From the NCBI GenBank assembly GCA_965657085.1, contig CBFHND010000048.1, forward strand, positions 1 through 11,284: a stretch of 11,284 bases of DNA, given 5' to 3'. Origin of the DNA: CBFHND01 sp965657085 (lineage in GTDB: Bacteria; Pseudomonadota; Alphaproteobacteria; Rhodobacterales; Rhodobacteraceae). Position numbers and translations under genes: made by a program. This document shows, in pieces, positions 7,075 to 11,284 of the stretch; the first letter of the stretch is position 1, and the number at the start of each line of letters is the position of its first letter. The notes beneath the pieces are model-generated. The model was not told the origin of the DNA, did no database searches, and worked only from the letters and a program-made list of their open reading frames with translations.

Positions 7075-7836
7075 TCAGGGGCTTGGCGGGATTTGGGTGG
7101 TGTGCTCGATCGGCGGCACAAGTGACGCAAGCCCGAAGGCCAGGACAGGACAGCGCGCGGCGTCAATCACCCGGCGCAGGGCATCGCCCGTGCGCACCGG
7201 GCCATGGGCGCAATCCAGCAGAACGGCCTGCGCATTCAGTTTGGCCAGATGCGCCAGTGCCGCGTCGAGGCCGTCAAAGTGAACGCCTTGCGACGGTTCG
7301 GGGGCTGGGGTTCCTTCATCGACGACAAGTTCGACCTGGCGCGCTGAAATGCGCTGCGCCAGCTGCTTGGACAGGTCCGATATCTCGGTGCTCCGGCCCG
7401 TTGATGATGACAACAGGACAACCTGTCCCGCGACGGGGTGAATTTTCCTGTGGGCGATCACGAGGATGTCGCAGGCGCCACCGGTCTCGAGGCTCTGTTG
7501 AACAAGGTCACCGAACGCGCGCTGAAATGCCCACTGCGCGCCCATGCGCTGTGCCAGTTGCCCCAGAGACGTGCGAAAGGCGCGCGCATCCGCGTCAAGC
7601 AGGGCGCCGAGTTCCGTGCGCGACGGTGCCTCGTTGACTTGCCCGCTGGGTGAGACCACGCGTTGGTTCGGCAGGTCGCAGATGGCAAGGGACGTGGCCT
7701 CTTCCACCAGTACCCCGCCAAGGGTCGGATGCCCATCTCCGATGATCCGCTCGATCAGGCGCATGGCCTCGGCGGCATCGGCAAAGGAACTGGCGCTGAT
7801 CATGATGCGGGTCATGTTGTTGGCGGGGGCGGTCAT
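7075..7836 (-). CDS. Tandem universal-stress-protein-like protein, coupled to the Lon-like protease
   Basis: I do not recognise a named family. The 253-residue soluble protein looks like two alpha/beta USP-type halves. The first has RIMISASS (10-17), a helix, GGVLVEE (40-46), a helix, and GACDILVIAHR (120-130) preceded by FGDLVQQSLE; this follows the order of strands and helices in UspA folds. The second has GQVVLLSSSTGRSTEISDLSKQL (from 137), a strand VELVVDEG (168-175), and AQAVLLDCAHGP (202-213) ending in CPVLAFG. The G-2X-G-9X-G(S/T) nucleotide signature of ATP-binding USPs is absent from the first half, so it would be a degenerate, non-ATP-binding form. Its ATG overlaps the stop of the Lon-like gene as ATGA, implying translational coupling and a related job, perhaps as adaptor or partner. 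A second Met at residue 8 is an alternative start. The coding call is firm; the fold is moderate-to-low confidence. Confidence 0.78.
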   Translation of the reverse strand: MTAPANNMTRIMISASSFADAAEAMRLIERIIGDGHPTLGGVLVEEATSLAICDLPNQRVVSPSGQVNEAPSRTELGALLDADARAFRTSLGQLAQRMGAQWAFQRAFGDLVQQSLETGGACDILVIAHRKIHPVAGQVVLLSSSTGRSTEISDLSKQLAQRISARQVELVVDEGTPAPEPSQGVHFDGLDAALAHLAKLNAQAVLLDCAHGPVRTGDALRRVIDAARCPVLAFGLASLVPPIEHTTQIPPSP

Positions 7837-10304
7837 TGTCGGTTTTCCCGGTCATCTGGGTCTGCATCCTTGGCGCCAAAGCGGCGGCGCGTTTCGGCAA
7901 AGGCGCGCAGCTGATCCTCGACCAGCGCGTTGACGCTACCGGCCGGGAAGGCCCCGCTGCGCCCGCGTTTGCCCGCCTTGTGCCCTGTCAGCGCCTCGAT
8001 GCCCTGATGGATCGTGCGGACGGGAATGATCCGGAACTTCCCCTTCTTGACCGCCTCGACCACATCGGCGCGCAGCATCAGGTGATCGACATTGGACGCC
8101 GGGATCAGAACCCCCTGATCCCCGGTCAACCGCCGCGCGTGGCAGATATCGAAAAACCCTTCGATCTTTTCGTTCACGCCGCCGATGGCCTGCACCTCGC
8201 CGTTCTGGTTCACCGATCCGGTCACGGCGATGCCCTGACGGATCGGGATGCCAGACAAGGCCGATAGCATCGCATATAGCTCGGCCGAGGAGGCGCTGTC
8301 GCCGTCGATGCCGCCATAACTTTGCTCGAACACGAGGCTCGCGTGCAGGGACATCGGCACATCCAGCGCATAATGAGAGGCAAGATAAGCCCCAAGGATC
8401 AGCACGCCCTTGGAGTGCAGCGGACCGCCCAATTCGACTTCGCGTTCGATATCGACAAGCTTGCCCGTCCCCATGCGCACACGCGCGGTGATGCGTGAAG
8501 GACGTCCGAAATGGTGGCTCCCGATGCCCACCACAGCCAGACCGTTGACCTGTCCAACCGCGTCACCGCTTGTGTCGATCAGAATGGTCTTGCGGATCAC
8601 TGCGTCCTGCACGCGGTCGCGTATGCGCGACGCGCGCTTGTCGGCCTCGGCAATGGCCTTGGAAATGTCTCGGTCCGAAATGTGCCTGCGCTTGGCAAGG
8701 GTCGCGTAGTGATCGGCCTCGCGCATCACGTCCCTCAGGGCGCCGATCTGAAGGGTGAACTTTTTCGCATTGTCGGCCAGCCGCACCGCGTGGTCCAGCA
8801 GCCCGGCAACCGCCGCCGCCGTCAGGGGCCTAAGCACTTCTTTTTGCGCGTAGGAGGCAACCAGACGGGCCAAAAGCCGCGTGTTGCTGGCGGATCGCTT
8901 CAGGTCATCCTCGAAATCGGCCTGCAGTTTGAAAAGTTCACTGAATTCCGGGTCAAGCAACGTCAGCAACATGTGCAACCGCCGGTCCCCGATCAAAACC
9001 ACCCGCACGTCCAGCGGGATCGGTTCAGGCTCAAGCGTGATGGTCGACGCAAGGCTGAGGCGATCAGACAGGGACGTGATGGTGATCGACTGGCTTTGAA
9101 GGCACCGTTTCAGCGCGTCCCAGGCAAAGGGTTCGCTCAGCAGGCGGAGTGCGTCCAGCACCAGGTAGCCGCCGTTCGCCCGGTGCAGCGCGCCGGGTTT
9201 GACGAGGGTGAAATTCGTCGTCAGCGTGCCCATTTCGGAGTTGTGCTCGATCCGCCCGGTCAGATGGCTGAGCGATGGCAGGTCTTCGCGGATGACCGGG
9301 GCGGTATGTTCCTTGCCATCATGGGACACCATCACATTGACCGCGTAGCGCGCGAAATGCGGATCGCGGTGATATTTGCGGATGGCTTCGGGGAAGGGGC
9401 CATTCGAGCTGTTGCTTCTGGAGATCAGGAACAGCTCGGCGTTGGAGATCATATCCTCGCGCACCAGTTTCAGGTAGTGGCGTATCTCGCTGGTTCCGGC
9501 GTCCCCGGCAAACCTGTCCGCGACCTCCTGCACCCGCAGGGACACCACGCGTTCCGCCATTTCGGCGTGCAGGGTCTCAATGCGCTGACGATGCTCTTTC
9601 TCAAGCTGAGGGCCTTGTCGCAGCACGTCGGAAAGATGGTCCTGCAACCGTTCAATCTTGGCGTCGATGGCTTCTTTCTGGTCCGGGGGCAGGGCCTCGT
9701 ATACCTCCGGGTTGATCGGTTTGCCGTCGACAACGGCGGCCAGCATGAAGCCCATCGGGGTGCGCAGAAGGGCCACGTCTTCGGCCTTGGCCTGTTCGGC
9801 AAAGGCGGCAAGGGGTTCTTCGTGGCGCTGGCCGAATTCTTCCTCGATCACACGCCTCTGCGTCATGTATTCTTCGGATTCAAAGAGGGCCGGGATTTCA
9901 TTGGCAAGGTCATCCACAAGGTCTTGCATCGCGGTTCGAAAGACACCGGCCTTGCCCGAGGGCAATTGCATCGCGTTGGGTTTGTGCGGAGCCTCGAAGT
10001 TGTTGACATAGACCCAGTCACAGGGCGTCGGACGGGTTGTGGCCGCGTCGCTCAGCAGGTCCGAGACAGCGGTGTGCCGTCCGGTGCCTTCGTTTCCAAG
10101 GACATATAGGTTGAACTCCTTGTGGCGAATGCCGGCGGACAATTTTATCGCGTCCACCGCGCGGTCCTGACCCAACAGATCGAACGTCGGCGTCAGCCCC
10201 TCGGTGGTCTCGAACCCCAGCGTGCTTGGGTCACAGACAGGTCGCAATGCCTCGGGGCGCAGTCCGTTGGGCAGGGGCAGAATGTGTTCGGGTGATTTTG
10301 TCAC
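7833..10304 (-). CDS. Lon-family AAA+ protease (COG1067 type)
   Basis: The product is a cytosolic serine protease of the Lon clan, 823 residues from the GTG start. The N-terminal part holds the AAA module with P-loop GNEGTGRHT at 70-78, where Arg76 replaces the usual lysine. A long charged helical insertion follows (about 195-265), then the Walker B-like GGYLVLDA near 378-385. The C-terminal Lon protease domain has DGDSAS with nucleophile Ser670, and NEKIEGF with Lys713. Their 43-residue spacing equals that of E. coli Lon (679/722). There is no LAN substrate-binding domain, as is usual for this subgroup. A basic tail (775-823) follows the catalytic domain. I prefer GTG at 10304 over ATG at 10385: the extra 27 residues use codons rare elsewhere here (TCA, ACT, CCT, GGA), and the predicted transcript would begin only about eight bases before that ATG. 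Neither start has a strong Shine-Dalgarno. Confidence 0.92.
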   Translation of the reverse strand: MTKSPEHILPLPNGLRPEALRPVCDPSTLGFETTEGLTPTFDLLGQDRAVDAIKLSAGIRHKEFNLYVLGNEGTGRHTAVSDLLSDAATTRPTPCDWVYVNNFEAPHKPNAMQLPSGKAGVFRTAMQDLVDDLANEIPALFESEEYMTQRRVIEEEFGQRHEEPLAAFAEQAKAEDVALLRTPMGFMLAAVVDGKPINPEVYEALPPDQKEAIDAKIERLQDHLSDVLRQGPQLEKEHRQRIETLHAEMAERVVSLRVQEVADRFAGDAGTSEIRHYLKLVREDMISNAELFLISRSNSSNGPFPEAIRKYHRDPHFARYAVNVMVSHDGKEHTAPVIREDLPSLSHLTGRIEHNSEMGTLTTNFTLVKPGALHRANGGYLVLDALRLLSEPFAWDALKRCLQSQSITITSLSDRLSLASTITLEPEPIPLDVRVVLIGDRRLHMLLTLLDPEFSELFKLQADFEDDLKRSASNTRLLARLVASYAQKEVLRPLTAAAVAGLLDHAVRLADNAKKFTLQIGALRDVMREADHYATLAKRRHISDRDISKAIAEADKRASRIRDRVQDAVIRKTILIDTSGDAVGQVNGLAVVGIGSHHFGRPSRITARVRMGTGKLVDIEREVELGGPLHSKGVLILGAYLASHYALDVPMSLHASLVFEQSYGGIDGDSASSAELYAMLSALSGIPIRQGIAVTGSVNQNGEVQAIGGVNEKIEGFFDICHARRLTGDQGVLIPASNVDHLMLRADVVEAVKKGKFRIIPVRTIHQGIEALTGHKAGKRGRSGAFPAGSVNALVEDQLRAFAETRRRFGAKDADPDDRENRQ

Positions 10305-10399
10305 TGGGATAGGTCCGATTGGCGGAGGTTTGGTAGTCCGTGAAAAGGGGAGCAGAGCGCGCGCATCGCATAGGTCCTGTTGCATAGGGCAGATGGCCC

Positions 10400-10441
10400 A
10401 TCATGCCACGGCGGACCGCGCCGCGGATTGACGCGTATCAA
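10400..10441 (-). promoter_or_regulatory. FNR/CRP-type box and -10 element upstream of the Lon-like protease gene
   Basis: TTGACGCGTATCAA at 10428-10441 differs from TTGAT-N4-ATCAA at one position. It lies 12 bases past the PhaC stop codon. On the minus strand CATGAT (10405-10400) matches four of six bases of TATAAT and begins 29.5 bases from the box centre. This predicts transcription from about 10393 with the box at -41.5, the class II position. The site would let the protease and the USP-like gene be induced separately from phaC. No rho-independent terminator is visible between phaC and this promoter, so readthrough is also possible. Confidence 0.65.
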
Positions 10442-10452
10442 ATGCGCATCCC

Positions 10453-11284
10453 TTACATCTGGTGCACGTAGGTGCCCGGCGCTGCACAGAGCGTTGGATA
10501 GCCCGCCTTGGGGTTTCCAAGGGAGGGAGGAGGCACCTTGGTGCTGCTGAACTTCGCCAACCAATCGGAATAGCTCGGCCACCACGATCCGGGGCGGGTC
10601 TTCTGTTCGGCGATCCACGCGTCCGGCCCGCTGTAATGCGCACCCGCAGGGCGGTCGCCGATGATGAAATGCCGGCGCGCATGGCCCGGTTCGCTCAGGA
10701 TACCGCCGTTGTGCCCGCCTTTCGTCAGAACAAAGGTCAGGTCGCAATCGGTAAACAGCCTGGTCTTGTATACCGACCGCCACGGCGCGATGTGATCGGT
10801 TTCGGTGGCGACAACGAACATTGGGGCCGCGATGTCCTTGAGCGCAATGACCCGCCCCTCAACCGCGAACCGACCCGCAGTCAGGCGATTTTCAAGGAAC
10901 AAGCCGCGCAAGGATTCGGAATGCATGCGTGCAGGCATCCGGGTCGTATCCCCGTTCCAGACACCGATGTCGGTCGGCAGATCGTCCTTGCCCAGCAAGT
11001 AGCGATTGACTGCCCTTGTATAGATCAGGTCTTCGGCGCGGATCGAGGCAAAGGTACGCGCCATCTGTGGGCGATCCAGATAGCCCTGATCCCACATCAT
11101 GTCCTCGACAAAGGCCACCTGGCTTTCATCGACAAAGAGCAACAGCTCGCCCGCTTCGGCAAAATCGACCTGCGCGGCCATCAAGGTGATCGAGGCCAGC
11201 CGGTCATCCCCGTCCCGCGCCATGGTCGCCGCAGTAATGGCCAGCAATGTGCCGCCCAGACAGTAGCCATTGGCGTGGATTTTG
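10453..11284 (-). CDS. phaC: Class I poly(3-hydroxyalkanoate) synthase, C-terminal half (5' end outside window)
   Basis: PhaC polymerises (R)-3-hydroxyacyl-CoA into PHA/PHB storage granules, with CoA release. The visible 276 residues cover the catalytic alpha/beta-hydrolase half. The lipase-box-like GYCLGG puts the nucleophilic Cys at codon 11262-11260. Asp in TETDHIAPW is at 10797-10795 and the general-base His in KGGHNGG is at 10713-10711. The Asp-to-His spacing of 28 residues equals that of Cupriavidus necator PhaC (480/508). The C-terminus, with GSWWPSYSDWL and a final APGTYV, is typical of class I enzymes, which are about 570-600 residues in full. The reading frame is intact to TAA at 10455-10453. 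Its promoter and N-terminal domain lie beyond 11284. No phasin, phaA/B or phaZ gene is visible in the window, so this may be a stand-alone or second synthase copy. Confidence 0.95.
   Translation of the reverse strand, partial: KIHANGYCLGGTLLAITAATMARDGDDRLASITLMAAQVDFAEAGELLLFVDESQVAFVEDMMWDQGYLDRPQMARTFASIRAEDLIYTRAVNRYLLGKDDLPTDIGVWNGDTTRMPARMHSESLRGLFLENRLTAGRFAVEGRVIALKDIAAPMFVVATETDHIAPWRSVYKTRLFTDCDLTFVLTKGGHNGGILSEPGHARRHFIIGDRPAGAHYSGPDAWIAEQKTRPGSWWPSYSDWLAKFSSTKVPPPSLGNPKAGYPTLCAAPGTYVHQM

Noticed and set aside
8511..10109. 532-codon plus-strand open frame opposite the Lon-like gene.
   Set aside because: It is a shadow of the conserved protease frame on the minus strand, common in high-GC DNA; no motif or start signal.
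10305..10385. ATG start giving 27 extra residues on the Lon-like protease.
   Set aside because: The stretch uses codons unusual for this window, shows no Shine-Dalgarno, and would leave a leader of about eight bases from the predicted start of transcription. It is kept only as an alternative.

Overview
This is a GC-rich, densely coding window. Its codon use, the type of PHA synthase and the Lon-like protease suggest an alphaproteobacterium, most likely of the Rhodobacterales/Roseobacter group. That is an inference from protein flavour, not a search result. Nine protein genes are supported, two of them cut by the window edges. I see no tRNA, rRNA, CRISPR array, insertion sequence or other mobile element.

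Layout, left to right. (1) Positions 1-775, minus: an M50 site-2-type membrane metalloprotease, cut just where a CBS domain would begin. (2) 776-894: a divergent promoter region with an FNR-type palindrome. (3) 895-1932, plus: a Na+/Ca2+-exchanger-family (CaCA) antiporter, whose 3' end overlaps by 13 bp the end of the next gene. (4) A minus-strand operon read from 6202 down to 1920: a helix-hairpin-helix protein resembling the N-terminal part of DNA polymerase X, a YkuD L,D-transpeptidase, and a P2-type (Ca2+-ATPase-like) cation pump. The last two appear to start at TTG codons, each behind a good Shine-Dalgarno. (5) 6203-6330: a second divergent promoter region with an FNR-type palindrome. (6) 6331-7065, plus: a membrane protein of unknown function (DUF5765-like). 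(7) A minus-strand pair, 10304 down to 7075: a Lon-family (COG1067-type) AAA protease, coupled by an ATGA overlap to a protein shaped like two degenerate universal-stress-protein domains. (8) 10386-10452: a third FNR-type palindrome, upstream of the Lon-like gene. (9) 10453-11284, minus: the C-terminal half of a class I poly(3-hydroxyalkanoate) synthase (PhaC).

The most striking signal is regulatory. All three intergenic regions that can hold a promoter carry a TTGA-N6-TCAA palindrome: TTGACATGGCTCAA, TTGATCCCGGTCAA and TTGACGCGTATCAA. On the minus strand each lies 28.5-29.5 bp (box centre to hexamer edge) upstream of a TATAAT-like hexamer. This is the geometry of a class II FNR/CRP-type activated promoter. 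I infer that the window is a low-oxygen (FnrL/Anr/FixK-type) stress island. It would combine cation pumping, cell-wall crosslinking, membrane and cytosolic proteolysis, a possible DNA-binding protein and carbon storage. In content it resembles dormancy/hypoxia regulons known elsewhere, such as mycobacterial DosR, which also includes a CBS-bearing M50 protease and a P-type cation ATPase.
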